DNA of 64,000 nucleotides from Rhizocola hellebori (GCF_016862955.1 NZ_BONY01000002.1:62001-126000), one strand, 5' to 3'. Positions 26,450 through 35,257 are shown, counted from the stretch's first letter. Made by a program: numbers and translations. The notes: generated by a model from the letters alone, not told the origin.

Positions 26450-27271
26450 CTAGCCGACGACGCGGCGGGCCGAGCGGACGACCGCCTCGTCGACCAGGCG
26501 GCCGTGGGCGTCCACGCATACCGCTGATCCGGCGGCCTGGGCAGCGGCGAAGCGGGTCAGCACATCGTGGGCGGCGGCGAGCTCTTCGGCGGTCGGGGTG
26601 AACACCTCGTGCACCACGGGCAGCTGCGCGGGGTGGATGCAGGCGCGGCCGTGAAAACCCATGCGCCGCAACGCGATCGTCGACAGGCGCAGCTCGGCCA
26701 GGTCGGTGAAATTGGTGGAGACCGGGGCGACCGGAGCGTCGATGCCGGCGGCGGCGCTGGCGGCGACCACCTGCGAGCGGGCCCACCACAGCTCGCGCCC
26801 GTCGGGGCCCGGGCTGACACCGAGGTCGGCGGCCAGGTCGGCTTCGCCGAGCTGGAGCCGGGCTGTCCGCGGCGATCGGGCGATGGCCAGCGCGTCGAAG
26901 AGGGCGGCCGCGGTTTCCAGCAGGGGAACGATCCGGGTGGAGCCCACGGCGATGCCCGAAGCGCGCTCGGCGTCGGACAGGAATCTGTCCAACGTGGACA
27001 GCGACTCCAGCGAAGCCTTCGCCACGCAGAGGCCGAGCAGGCCGGATCCGAGCACCTCGTGGGCATCCAGCAGGCCCATCTCGCCGGGGTTGATCCTGAC
27101 CCAGGCACTGCCCCCCGAGCGCAGGTAGTCGGCCACGGCGTGGCGGGCGTTCTCCTTGAGCGCCAACGGCACCGCGTCCTCCAGGTCCACGATGAGCGCG
27201 TCCGCGCCGCGGCCGGCGGCCTTGGCCAGCCGGGCGGGGGCGTCGCCGGGCACGTAGAGATACGACCTCAT
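26450..27271 (-). CDS. HpcH/HpaI-type CoA-ester lyase (CitE-like)
   Basis: This 273-aa TIM-barrel lyase is similar to malyl-CoA, citramalyl-CoA and citrate-lyase beta subunits. Conserved features are the N-terminal RSYLYVPGDAPARLAKA, the acidic metal site DLEDAV, VRINP, and QLGEADLAADLGV. The family cleaves or forms beta-hydroxyacyl-CoA esters, giving acetyl- or propionyl-CoA plus an alpha-oxo acid. The frame runs upstream to 27439, but ATG 27271 overlaps the dehydrogenase stop as ATGA and begins the conserved sequence. It is the last gene of the ten-gene operon and a logical final carbon-carbon cleavage step. Confidence 0.87.
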   Translation of the reverse strand: MRSYLYVPGDAPARLAKAAGRGADALIVDLEDAVPLALKENARHAVADYLRSGGSAWVRINPGEMGLLDAHEVLGSGLLGLCVAKASLESLSTLDRFLSDAERASGIAVGSTRIVPLLETAAALFDALAIARSPRTARLQLGEADLAADLGVSPGPDGRELWWARSQVVAASAAAGIDAPVAPVSTNFTDLAELRLSTIALRRMGFHGRACIHPAQLPVVHEVFTPTAEELAAAHDVLTRFAAAQAAGSAVCVDAHGRLVDEAVVRSARRVVG

Positions 27272-28425
27272 CCGATGCGGCCTTTCCCGCTCAGCAGCGA
27301 ACGGGCGATGACCACGCGCTGGATGTCGTTGGTGCCCTCGCCGATCATCATCAGCGGGGCGTCGCGATAGAGCCGTTCCACCACGAACTCTTTGGAGTAG
27401 CCGTAGCCGCCGTGCACCTGCATGGCGAGCAGGGCGCACTCGGCGGCCGCCTCGGAGGCGAAGGCTTTGGCCATGCCCGCTTCCATGTCCACCCGGTGCC
27501 CGGCGTCGGCGCGGGTGGCGGCCCAGTAGACCAGAAGCCGGGACGCCTGGGTCTTCATCGCCATGTCGGCGAGTTTGAGCTGCACGGCCTGGAATTCGCC
27601 GATCTTCTGGCCGAATGCCTCGCGTTGCCCGGCGTAGGACAGCGCCTCGTCGTAGGCGGCCTGGGCGATGCCGAGCGCGCGGGCGGCCACGTTGATGCGC
27701 CCGGTTTCCAGGCCGGAGAGCACCTGCTGCATGCCGCGGCCCTCGACCCCGCCGAGCAGGTTGGCGGCGGGCACCCGGACGTTGTCGAAAAGCACCTCAC
27801 ACGACTCTGTCCCCTTGTAGCCGAGCTTGGGCAGGTCGCGCAGCACCTCGAAGCCCTCCTCGACCAGGAGCACCGACATCCCGCGATGGGCCGGATCGGC
27901 GCCCGGAGTGGTCTTGCACAGCACCGGCAGCGGGTTGGCGTGGCGGGCGTTGGTGATCCAGGTCTTGCGGCCGTTGAGGAGGTAATGGTCGCCGTCGCGC
28001 ACCGCGACGGTGCGGATGCCTTGCAGGTCGGTGCCGGCGTCGGGTTCGGTCAGGGCTATCCCGCTTCGGCGCGCACCCGTGGCCAGGTCGGGCAGGAACT
28101 GCTGCTTCTGTTGCGGCGTCCCGTGTTTGGCGATCATCCAGCAGGCCAGGGTGTGGCTGCCCAGGATCCCGGCGATGCCCATCCAGCCCTTGGCGATCTC
28201 CTCGAAGACCAGCGCGAAGGAGACCATGTCCGCGCCGAGCCCGCCGTACTCCTCGGGCACGGTGAGCCCGAACAGCCCCATGGAACGCATGGTGGCCACG
28301 ATTTCGGTCGGGTACCGGCCGGACTCCTCCCACTCCTGCGCGACCGGCCGGATCTCGCGGTCGACGAAGGTGCGCAACGTCTCCCGAAACAGCCGCTGCT
28401 CGTCGTTGAGCTCAAAGTCCATCAT
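27268..28425 (-). CDS. Acyl-CoA dehydrogenase
   Basis: This 385-aa flavoprotein has the full family layout: N-terminal helices (FELNDEQRLFRETL), the FAD/substrate signatures IALTEPDAGTDL and RKTWITNA, and the catalytic glutamate in EGTNDIQ (E363). It should introduce an alpha-beta double bond in an acyl-CoA and pass electrons to ETF. ATG 28425 is chosen because a GAGG sits just upstream; a second ATG follows directly. It overlaps the DUF35 gene by 14 nt and the lyase gene by 4 nt. Confidence 0.92.
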   Translation of the reverse strand: MMDFELNDEQRLFRETLRTFVDREIRPVAQEWEESGRYPTEIVATMRSMGLFGLTVPEEYGGLGADMVSFALVFEEIAKGWMGIAGILGSHTLACWMIAKHGTPQQKQQFLPDLATGARRSGIALTEPDAGTDLQGIRTVAVRDGDHYLLNGRKTWITNARHANPLPVLCKTTPGADPAHRGMSVLLVEEGFEVLRDLPKLGYKGTESCEVLFDNVRVPAANLLGGVEGRGMQQVLSGLETGRINVAARALGIAQAAYDEALSYAGQREAFGQKIGEFQAVQLKLADMAMKTQASRLLVYWAATRADAGHRVDMEAGMAKAFASEAAAECALLAMQVHGGYGYSKEFVVERLYRDAPLMMIGEGTNDIQRVVIARSLLSGKGRIG

Positions 28426-28753
28426 CGACCTCGGTGAAGACGGGCAGGTCGCCCTGCCAGGTGAGCCGGACCGGCTGGTCGCAGCGAGGATTGCCGACAC
28501 CCACGAGATGGGTCAGCAGGATCGGCCCCTCAGCCAATCGCACCCGGGCGAGCACGCGCACCGGGTCGCGGTGGATGACGGTGAAGGAGTCGAGGGTTGC
28601 CTCGCCACTCGCCTGTACCCAGCCCAGTGTGGTGCCGCCGCAGCTGGTGCACAACGCGCGCGGGTAATGCTGCAGGTGCCCGCAACGTGAACAGTGCTGC
28701 AGCACGAGCCGGTGCTGCGCCGCCTCCTGCCACCAGTGGTCCTCGGGTGTCAT
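28412..28753 (-). CDS. DUF35 OB-fold protein with zinc ribbon, partner of the thiolase-like protein
   Basis: This 113-aa protein has the rubredoxin-like zinc ribbon CSRCGHLQHYPRALCTSCG followed by an OB-fold (ATLDSFTVIHRD). Such proteins form complexes with Cys-less thiolase-like proteins, as in the steroid side-chain aldolase Ltp2 with the DUF35 part of ChsH2. Its ATG at 28753 overlaps the thiolase stop (ATGA), supporting a stoichiometric complex. Confidence 0.88.
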   Translation of the reverse strand: MTPEDHWWQEAAQHRLVLQHCSRCGHLQHYPRALCTSCGGTTLGWVQASGEATLDSFTVIHRDPVRVLARVRLAEGPILLTHLVGVGNPRCDQPVRLTWQGDLPVFTEVDDGL

Positions 28754-29847
28754 GCGGCGGCCTCCAGGATCACGGTGGCGTGGCTGGACATGATGCCGCC
28801 TGTACCATGTACCAGCGCTGTCCGGGCATCGGGCACCTGCCGCGCCCCGCACTGCCCGCGCAGCTGGCGCACCGCCTCCACCAGCAGCAGCACCCCGAGC
28901 TGGCCGGGATGGCAGTAGGCAAGCCCGCCGCCGCCGGTGTTCATCGGCAGGCCCGACCACGCGGCGCCTTCCCCGGGCGGGCAGAATCCGAGCTGTTCCA
29001 AGGCAAGCGGGACGCTGATGGTGAACGAGTCGTAGATCTGGAGCACATCGATGTCGCGGTGGCTCATGCCGGCGCGGGCGAAGGCTTGCGCGCCAGCGGC
29101 AGCGGCGCCCGGGTAGAGCAGATCTTCGGCACTGGTCATCTCGGCGTGGGTGACCACCTCGCCGTAGCCGCGCACCAGCACCGGCCGCTGGCGCAGGTGG
29201 CGGGCCCGGTCCAGGCTGGTCAGCACGATCGCGCCGCCGCCGTCGGTGACCAGGCAGCAGTCCAGCTTGCCCAGCGGGCTGGAGATGAGCGGCGCATCGA
29301 GCACGTCCTGCACGGTGAGCGCGCCTTGCGTGTGTGTCCAGGCGGCCGGGTTGAGCAGCGCCCGCTGCCGGGCCCACACCGCCTGCTGCGCCAGGTCGGC
29401 CCGGCCCAGCCGGTAGGTGTACAGATAGCGCTGGGCCACCATCGCGTAGTAGGACAGCGGCCACAGCGGCTGGTAGGGATCGGAGAACCGGTTCGGCTCG
29501 CCGGTCATCCGCCGCGAGCGCGCCGAGCGCTGGTCGGAGGCGAAGGCGATGACGGCCACGTGGCATTGCCCGGCCTCGATGGCTTGGGCGGCTCGCGCCA
29601 CGTACATCTCGAAGACCGCGCCGCCGGCGGACGTCGAGTCGGTCCAGACCGGGTGCAGGCCAAGGTAATCGGCCAACTGGGTGGCCGGAAACCGGCCGTG
29701 CCCAGTGGTGGCCAGACCATCCACATCAGACAGTGACAGCCCCGCGTCGTCCAGCGCCCGGGACACCGCCTGCGTCAGCAGCTCGGGCACGCTCAGGCCG
29801 GTCTGCCCGAGATCGCACTCGGCAGCGCCTGCTATGGCGACCGTCAT
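28750..29847 (-). CDS. SCP-x/Ltp2-type thiolase-fold protein lacking the nucleophilic Cys
   Basis: This 365-aa thiolase superfamily protein has no cysteine in the region where thiolases carry the acyl-accepting cysteine; it reads TDSTSAGGAVFE (69-80). The C-terminal Cys-containing loop is replaced by HGTGGIMSSHAT, while the histidine motif CHPGQLGV is kept. These changes match Ltp2-like retro-aldolases rather than true thiolases. With the DUF35 and hot-dog neighbours, it may cleave a tertiary beta-hydroxyacyl-CoA to a ketone or oxo-compound plus acetyl- or propionyl-CoA. The start at ATG 29847 overlaps the upstream stop. The aldolase reading is family-based inference. Confidence 0.85.
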   Translation of the reverse strand: MTVAIAGAAECDLGQTGLSVPELLTQAVSRALDDAGLSLSDVDGLATTGHGRFPATQLADYLGLHPVWTDSTSAGGAVFEMYVARAAQAIEAGQCHVAVIAFASDQRSARSRRMTGEPNRFSDPYQPLWPLSYYAMVAQRYLYTYRLGRADLAQQAVWARQRALLNPAAWTHTQGALTVQDVLDAPLISSPLGKLDCCLVTDGGGAIVLTSLDRARHLRQRPVLVRGYGEVVTHAEMTSAEDLLYPGAAAAGAQAFARAGMSHRDIDVLQIYDSFTISVPLALEQLGFCPPGEGAAWSGLPMNTGGGGLAYCHPGQLGVLLLVEAVRQLRGQCGARQVPDARTALVHGTGGIMSSHATVILEAAA

Positions 29848-30626
29848 CGCAGCCGCACCGTCGCCGCGCCGGTGACCGCGAGCCGGTCGCCGACCTGGAT
29901 CAGCTGGTTGATTTCGGTGTCGCTGACCTGCTGGGCGGTGCAGCGCACGGTTTCCCCGGCGAAAACCAGCGACTTGAACCGAAACCGCAGCCGGGTCAGC
30001 ACGGCCGCGTCGCCGAAGTGGGCCTGCACCTGCTCGGCCAGCAGCGCGCCGAACATCTGGCCGTCCACGACCGGCCGGTCCAGCCCGCGCTGGGCGAGGT
30101 ATTCCGGATCGTAGTGCAGGCGGTGCCAGTCCCAGGTGGCGCCGGCGTAGGCCACCATGTCGGTCAGCGTGATGGTGCGCACCAGCTCGGGCAGGCCGAT
30201 CAGCGGCTGCGCGGCGGCGGGCAGGGCGCTGCGGCCCGGCGCCACGTAGATCATCGTCTCGGTGTTGCGGCCCAGCAGATCGCCGTGCTGATTCTCGTAG
30301 GTCGCGGTGGAGGTGACCACCTGCATCGCCTGCTTCTCGGTCACCGAAGCCAATCGCCAGGTCACCGTCAGCACATCGGTGGCGACTGCGGGCTGAAAGA
30401 ACTCATAGGCATTTCCGCCGCGTACCAGTTTCAGCCCCGGAAAGCTCAGCTCCCACCCGTGTCCGGCGAACCCGTCGGCGTCGCGTGGCACGTTCGCGTA
30501 TTGGTTCGACTCGAAGATCATCGTCGGCGGGGCCACCCCGGCACACGACGAACCCACGGCGGTGGCGAAATAGCGGATCGCCGCCGCCCCGATCTCCTCG
30601 GGAGCGGTGTACACACGGGTCATCAT
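29844..30626 (-). CDS. MaoC-like / FAS1-type double hot-dog dehydratase
   Basis: This protein of about 260 aa has an N-terminal FAS1-like dehydratase half (IRYFATAVG...; PTMIFESNQYANVP) and a C-terminal hot-dog half. The latter carries the hydratase-2 signature around YAGATWDWHRLHYDPEYLA, including the catalytic-type Asp and His pair. It should hydrate an enoyl-CoA. Two adjacent ATGs (30626 and 30623) are possible; 30626 has a GGAGG 10 nt upstream. In the operon it sits between the RidA-like protein and the thiolase-fold protein, mirroring hydratase-aldolase pairs of steroid side-chain breakdown. Confidence 0.85.
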   Translation of the reverse strand: MMTRVYTAPEEIGAAAIRYFATAVGSSCAGVAPPTMIFESNQYANVPRDADGFAGHGWELSFPGLKLVRGGNAYEFFQPAVATDVLTVTWRLASVTEKQAMQVVTSTATYENQHGDLLGRNTETMIYVAPGRSALPAAAQPLIGLPELVRTITLTDMVAYAGATWDWHRLHYDPEYLAQRGLDRPVVDGQMFGALLAEQVQAHFGDAAVLTRLRFRFKSLVFAGETVRCTAQQVSDTEINQLIQVGDRLAVTGAATVRLR

Positions 30627-31297
30627 CGCAGGATCGCCTCCGGTACCACTTCGAGCAGGAATTCGGGGCGCAGCAAGGCATCGCACGGCCTGAGTTCTAC
30701 AACGGCCCGGGGGAAGCGCGCTTCGCGCAGCGGCCGCACCAGCTGCGGGTCGGCCCCGGGCACGTAGTACTCGACCAGCGAGACGACGTCGCCGTCGCTG
30801 CCCCCGGCCGCGGCCACCACCAGCGAGATGTTGTCGTAGATGAACTCCGCCTGGGCGAGCAGATCGCCGTCGTGAACCGCCGCCTGGGTGACCGGGTCCA
30901 GCGCGCCGAAACCCGCCATGAACAGCCGATCACCGGCCTTGATCCCCGGCAGATAGGTGAGCGTGTCGTAGCGCGCCCAGCCCGGGTTCACCGGCTCCTT
31001 GACCCCGGACGCCGCCACCGCCTCCAGCGACACCAGTGAGCCGGGCGCGGCCGGGGTGTCGACCAGGATCCCCGCCGCACCGGGATAGGGCGCGCTGAGC
31101 AGCTCGCGGCGGGGACGTCCGCAGCGCGGGTAGTCGGCCCGGGTGGCCGTGGTGGTGAAGTCGGTGGTCAGCACCAGCGAGTCGAGCCCCAAGCCGTGCG
31201 GGGCAAGCAGTTCGGCGACCCGGTTGAGGCACCACCTGTACTGGCCGGCGAAGTCCCCCGACGTGGTGTACACCTTCGGCAGCCGCACTATCGTCAT
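30623..31297 (-). CDS. RidA/YjgF-family protein with two Rid-like halves
   Basis: This 224-aa protein is about twice the length of a single Rid domain, with similar segments in both halves (AELLAPHGLGLDSLVLTTDF and QAEFIYDNISLVVAAAGGSD). RidA proteins deaminate reactive enamines and imines; some relatives in catabolic clusters act as specific deaminases or tautomerases. ATG 31297 overlaps the PrpD stop (ATGA); the much longer upstream frame is a shadow. A role in handling enamine intermediates from pyrrole-derived amides would fit the region but is inference. Confidence 0.82.
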   Translation of the reverse strand: MTIVRLPKVYTTSGDFAGQYRWCLNRVAELLAPHGLGLDSLVLTTDFTTTATRADYPRCGRPRRELLSAPYPGAAGILVDTPAAPGSLVSLEAVAASGVKEPVNPGWARYDTLTYLPGIKAGDRLFMAGFGALDPVTQAAVHDGDLLAQAEFIYDNISLVVAAAGGSDGDVVSLVEYYVPGADPQLVRPLREARFPRAVVELRPCDALLRPEFLLEVVPEAILR

Positions 31298-32562
31298 CGC
31301 ACACTCCCCTGCACCGCTTGCACGAGTTCGGGCACGGTTGGCTGCCAGCTCAGCTCGGCCACCTTCGCGACCGGCTGCCCACCTGGTTGCCCGGTCACGA
31401 TCAGCATCCTGCCATTGCGCAGGCGCGCGGTCAGGCGCGACTGGGCCGCCGCGGCCGGTTGCGCGCAATCCACCACCCGGTGGCTGATCCTGGGCAGCAG
31501 GCTTGCGATGTCCATCCGTTGTGGACGGTCGAACGTGTCGATGGTCAGCTCGCCGTCGATGAGCATGGCCGCGATGCACCAGCGCACCGAGAACTTCGCC
31601 TCGTAGGGCGTAGCCGGCGGCTTCGGCGAGCACACGATCGCCTCCGCATCGGGGTGCATATCGACCTCGATGGTTTCGATGTCGGCCGGATCGGCCTGGC
31701 CGCGCAGCGCGTTCGCCGCGCCGATGGCGGAATGGCTCAACCGGCACGCCGGGTAGGGCTTGAGCTCTATCCGGGTCGCCTCCCAGCGCTCGGAGAGCTG
31801 GCCCAGCAGGGCTTCGGGGTCGGGGCCGCGCCCGGCGAGCGCCGCGAACAGGCCACTGCGGCCGTCGAGCGCTCCGGCGGGGCCGGTCATCCCAGCACCG
31901 GCCAGGCGCGCGGCCACGACCGCGGTGTGCGCGGCGAACCCGGGATGGACCTGCTTGACCGACGATCCGGTGTGCAGGAACTCCAGCAGCCCGCCGGATC
32001 CGCTCGCCGCGATGCCCATCGCGTGCCCGATTCCTTGCGCGCCAAGCCCTTCCAGGCGCGCCGCCACCGCCGCGCCCGCCACCGCCCCGCATACCGAGGT
32101 GGCGTGCAGGCCTCGCCCGTGAAAGCCGTGCGGGGCGGCCAAACCCAGCCGGCAGGCCAGCTCCAGCCCGATCGCATAGGCCGCCAGCAGATCGGCCGCG
32201 CCGGCCGCGGTCTGCTCGGCCACGGCCAGCGCGACCGGCAGCACCACCGCGGTCGGATGCACCAGGGCGCCGTCGTGGGTGTCGTCGAAGTCGAGCGCGT
32301 GCACAGCCACCGCGTTGCCGAACGCCGCCGCGGCCGCCCCGGTCCTGCCCGGCGCGCCGAACAGCGTGGCCTCCCCCGGCCCGCCGAGCGCCCGCGCCAC
32401 CGTCAACGCGGAGGGAACCTCGTTGCGGCGCAGGGCAAGCACCAGGCAGCCCAACCCGTCCAGCAGGTGCCGCCGGGCCGCCTGCTCCACCTCGGGCGGC
32501 AGCACGGTCACCCCCGCCGCCCATCGCGCGAGGACCTGCAGCGCGGGAGAGTCAGGGGGCAC
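31294..32562 (-). CDS. MmgE/PrpD family protein, copy 2
   Basis: This 422-aa PrpD-like protein has the family motifs AVHALDFDDTHDGALVHP and SSVKQVHPGFAAHTAVVAA. The GTG at 32562, just inside the end of the CoA-transferase gene and after a GGAG, is taken as start; the frame runs further upstream only as a shadow. It shares architecture but not close sequence with copy 1 at 21453. Likely role: dehydration or hydration of a branched hydroxy-diacid or related ester. Which step it performs here is unknown. Confidence 0.85.
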   Translation of the reverse strand: MPPDSPALQVLARWAAGVTVLPPEVEQAARRHLLDGLGCLVLALRRNEVPSALTVARALGGPGEATLFGAPGRTGAAAAAFGNAVAVHALDFDDTHDGALVHPTAVVLPVALAVAEQTAAGAADLLAAYAIGLELACRLGLAAPHGFHGRGLHATSVCGAVAGAAVAARLEGLGAQGIGHAMGIAASGSGGLLEFLHTGSSVKQVHPGFAAHTAVVAARLAGAGMTGPAGALDGRSGLFAALAGRGPDPEALLGQLSERWEATRIELKPYPACRLSHSAIGAANALRGQADPADIETIEVDMHPDAEAIVCSPKPPATPYEAKFSVRWCIAAMLIDGELTIDTFDRPQRMDIASLLPRISHRVVDCAQPAAAAQSRLTARLRNGRMLIVTGQPGGQPVAKVAELSWQPTVPELVQAVQGSVR

Positions 32563-33742
32563 CGAAGGCTCCGGCGGCGGTGAAATCGGCGATCTGGGCC
32601 GGGGTGTAACCGAGCAGTTCCGAGGTGACGTAGTGGAAGTCCTCGTTGCGGCTGGGCGCGCGGCGGTGCTCGGTGGGGTGCTGCCCGACGCGTACCGGTG
32701 AGGCGACCTGGCTGATCGTGCCATAGCGGGGATGCTCGGTCTGCACGATGAGGCCACGGGCGAGGGTGTGCGGATCCTTCAGCGCGGCCTCGACATCGTT
32801 GACCGGCCCGCACGGCACCCCGGCCGGTTCCAGCACGGAAAGCCAATGCTGCACGGTGTGCGCCCGGAACCGTTGCTCCAAAAGGGGGATGAGCTCGTCG
32901 CGGTGGCGTTGCCGGTCGGCGAAGGTGGCAAAACGCGGGTCGGGTACCAGTTCGAGCACGGCGGCGAGCCGAGACCAGAACTTCTCCTTGGCACAGCCGA
33001 CCACGAGCCAGCCGTCGGAAGCCTCGAAGACCTGGAAAGGCACCAGCGACGGGTGCGCGGAGTGCCGGGTGCGCGCCGGGGTGAAGCCCGCGTTGAGGTG
33101 CCAGGTCGCCGGGTAGGTCAGCATCCCGATCGCGGTGTCGAACAGGCTCAGGTCACAGTCCATGCCCACGCCGTCGCGGCGCGCCGCGTGCACCCCGGCG
33201 AGCAGTGAGATCGCGGCGACGAAGCCGCCGGAATAGTCCACCATGGACAGACCCGACTTGGTGGGCGGCCCGTCGGGTTCGCCGGTCAGCTCCATCCAGC
33301 CGGCAAGCCCTTGCAGCACATAGTCGTAGCCCGGCTGCGCCGAACGCGGGCCGGTCATCCCGAAGCCGGTCAGCGAGCAGCAAACGATGCGCTCATTGAG
33401 CTCCTTCAGATCGTCGTAGCGCAAGCGCATCTTGGCCGGCACATCACCGCGCAGATTGGAGTAGACCGCATCGGAGAACGCGACCAGGTCCTCGAAGACG
33501 TCACGCCCGGCCCTGGTGGACAGGTCGAGGGAGAGGGATCGCTTGCCCCGGTTGAAGGTCTCGAAGAACAGCGAGTCCTCGCCGTCGGCGTAGGGCGGGA
33601 CATACCGCCCGACGTCCCCGCCCGCCGCCGGGTCTTCGATCTTGATGACCTCCGCGCCGAGGTCGGCCAGGTGCAGGCTGCCGAAGGGGCCCGCGCCGTA
33701 CTGCTCGACCGCGACGATCCTGATGTCCGCCAACGGTCTCAC
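32552..33742 (-). CDS. CaiB/BaiF family (class III) CoA-transferase, copy 2
   Basis: This 396-aa enzyme keeps the catalytic aspartate context PGYDYVLQGLAGWMELTG, unlike copy 1. N-terminal motifs IVAVEQYGAGPFGSLHLADLG and EVIKIEDP are typical. GTG 33742 overlaps the preceding luciferase-like gene stop (GTGA). It likely loads CoA onto a substituted fumarate, succinate or malate for the MaoC and CoA-ester lyase steps of the same operon. The donor and acceptor are not determinable from sequence. Confidence 0.9.
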   Translation of the reverse strand: MRPLADIRIVAVEQYGAGPFGSLHLADLGAEVIKIEDPAAGGDVGRYVPPYADGEDSLFFETFNRGKRSLSLDLSTRAGRDVFEDLVAFSDAVYSNLRGDVPAKMRLRYDDLKELNERIVCCSLTGFGMTGPRSAQPGYDYVLQGLAGWMELTGEPDGPPTKSGLSMVDYSGGFVAAISLLAGVHAARRDGVGMDCDLSLFDTAIGMLTYPATWHLNAGFTPARTRHSAHPSLVPFQVFEASDGWLVVGCAKEKFWSRLAAVLELVPDPRFATFADRQRHRDELIPLLEQRFRAHTVQHWLSVLEPAGVPCGPVNDVEAALKDPHTLARGLIVQTEHPRYGTISQVASPVRVGQHPTEHRRAPSRNEDFHYVTSELLGYTPAQIADFTAAGAFGAP

Positions 33743-34722
33743 GACAACTCCCGGATGAGCTCGATGAGGCTGTCCTGGGCGGCGCGGATCTCATCGGGCG
33801 CCAGCCCGTGGGTGGGTGCGGAGAGCTTGACCGCGTCGGCCAGACCGTCATAAGCCTTGACCGCCAAGGCCACCTCCTGGCTGGTGCCGCACAGCGTGAA
33901 CGCGGCCGCCATCTCGTCGGGCACCAGATGCCCGAGCCGGTCGGCCGGGATGCCGGTGCGCCGCGCGGCCACCACGGCCTCCTGCTCGGCCGCGAAACCG
34001 GCCGCGGCGAACAGGCTCGCATATGAGCTGACGCTGGCGTAGAAGCCGACCACGCCGGCCGCGCGACGGCGCGCTACCGCGGAGGAGGCGTCGACCGAGC
34101 AGCAGGCGGAAACCACGACGTCGACACGGCGGCCGGAGCGGCCCAGCGCGGGCAGCACCGACTCGCGCAACACCGAGGGCGGGCACAGCTCGTGCGACAG
34201 CCAGCCGTCGGCCACCTCCCCGGCCAGGGCCACCATGGCGGGCCCGACACCGGCCAGATATATAGGTGTCGCCCCACCGGCGTAGGGACGCCGCCAGCCG
34301 CGCACGTCGATCGAGACCGCCGTGCCGTCGTGCAGGATCGGATCTCCGCCCGCCCACACCTTGCGGATCACCGCGATCGTCTCGCGCAGGCGTTTCACCG
34401 GCGGATCGAAAGCCGCGCCGTGCCAGTCGGCGTTCAGCCTGCGCACCCCGGAGCCTAGGCCCAGCCGGAACCGGCCGCCGGACAGGTCGTCGAGGTCCAT
34501 CGCCGCCAGCGCGGTCAGCATCGGGCTGGTGGCGAAGGCCAGGCTGATCCCCGTACCCACAAGGAGATTGGTTTGAGAAGCGATCGCCGTGGCCGTCACC
34601 AAGGCGTTGCGGTGCAGCTCGGGCGCCCACGCGGCCACCGCTCCGGCGGCCTCGGCCCGGCGGGTGGCGTCGATGAGTTCGGCCATCGTCTCGCCCCAGG
34701 GCTGGAACTCAAGCCGGAGCAT
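33739..34722 (-). CDS. LLM-class (luciferase-like) F420/flavin-dependent oxidoreductase
   Basis: This 327-aa TIM-barrel protein has LLM-family features, including the early segment GETMAELIDATRRAEAAG, the strand LLVGTGISLAFATSPM, and RFRLGLGSGVRRLNADWHGA. Members use FMN with a reductase, or F420. The start at ATG 34722 lies 14 nt inside the MaoC gene; the longer upstream frame is non-coding. It may oxidise or reduce a ring intermediate before CoA activation. Cofactor choice cannot be settled by eye. Confidence 0.87.
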   Translation of the reverse strand: MLRLEFQPWGETMAELIDATRRAEAAGAVAAWAPELHRNALVTATAIASQTNLLVGTGISLAFATSPMLTALAAMDLDDLSGGRFRLGLGSGVRRLNADWHGAAFDPPVKRLRETIAVIRKVWAGGDPILHDGTAVSIDVRGWRRPYAGGATPIYLAGVGPAMVALAGEVADGWLSHELCPPSVLRESVLPALGRSGRRVDVVVSACCSVDASSAVARRRAAGVVGFYASVSSYASLFAAAGFAAEQEAVVAARRTGIPADRLGHLVPDEMAAAFTLCGTSQEVALAVKAYDGLADAVKLSAPTHGLAPDEIRAAQDSLIELIRELS

Positions 34723-35203
34723 CTTTGGCCTTCGGGAAGAAGTCCTTGTCGTGTGGAGCGTCGCGCTTGTACACCATGACCGTGCGGGTCCAGGACATGA
34801 CCTCATCGCCGTCCTGGTTGAGGCCACGGGTGTAACAGGTGACGATGCCGGCGTAGGGGCGGCTGGCCGACTCGCGCGTGGCCAGCACCCGCGACTCGGC
34901 ATAGAGGGTGTCACCCAGGAAGACCGGATGGGTCAGCTTGATGTTCTCCCAGCCCAGATTCATCAGCGCGTTCTGGCTCATGTCGGAGACCGACAGCCCG
35001 AGCACGATCGCCACGGACAGCCCCGAGTTGACGATGATGCGGCCATACGGCGCCCTCGCCGCGAAGTGGGCGTTGAAGTGGTTCTGGTTGGTGTTCATCG
35101 TCAGCAGGGTGAACCACGTGTTGTCGGCCTCGCTGATGGTCCTGCCCAGCGGATGCTGGTGGAGGTCGCCCACGGCGAAGTCCTCGTAGTAACGCCCGGC
35201 CAT
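34709..35203 (-). CDS. MaoC-family hydratase, mesaconyl-CoA hydratase-like
   Basis: This 164-aa hot-dog protein is the first gene of the ten-gene operon. It contains YYEDFAVGDLHQHPLGRTIS and NQNHFNAHFA, the catalytic Asn/His region of MaoC-type hydratases, and LGDTLYAESRVLATRES, a segment shared with mesaconyl-C1-CoA and beta-methylmalyl-CoA hydratases. Hydration of a methyl- or ethyl-substituted fumaryl-CoA would supply the CoA-ester lyase at the operon end. ATG 35203 is preferred over GTG 35209 because the promoter puts the mRNA start there. Confidence 0.85.
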   Translation of the reverse strand: MAGRYYEDFAVGDLHQHPLGRTISEADNTWFTLLTMNTNQNHFNAHFAARAPYGRIIVNSGLSVAIVLGLSVSDMSQNALMNLGWENIKLTHPVFLGDTLYAESRVLATRESASRPYAGIVTCYTRGLNQDGDEVMSWTRTVMVYKRDAPHDKDFFPKAKDAPA

Positions 35204-35210
35204 GGTCACG

Positions 35211-35240
35211 AAGCTAGCCAGGCCGCCTCCGCCACGTCAA
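35211..35240 (-). promoter_or_regulatory. Promoter TTGACG-18-TAGCTT of the ten-gene catabolic operon, leaderless
   Basis: On the minus strand, TTGACG (35240-35235) and TAGCTT (35216-35211) are 18 nt apart. The -10 ends 7 nt before ATG 35203, with no Shine-Dalgarno, so the transcript probably begins at the start codon. Confidence 0.6.
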
Positions 35241-35257
35241 GGACTTGTTTCTCACAG

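Noticed and set aside
30623-32524. Continuous frame that would extend the RidA-like gene by ~400 codons
   Set aside because: The extension is arginine/glycine-rich and antiparallel in frame to the real PrpD gene; an ATG with ATGA overlap gives a normal start.
26450-35203. Steroid side-chain degradation as the pathway of the ten-gene operon
   Set aside because: Although Ltp2/DUF35/MaoC-like genes are present, no steroid ring genes (KstD, KshAB, HsaACD) or Mce genes occur, and the shared operator ties the operon to bilin-type genes instead.
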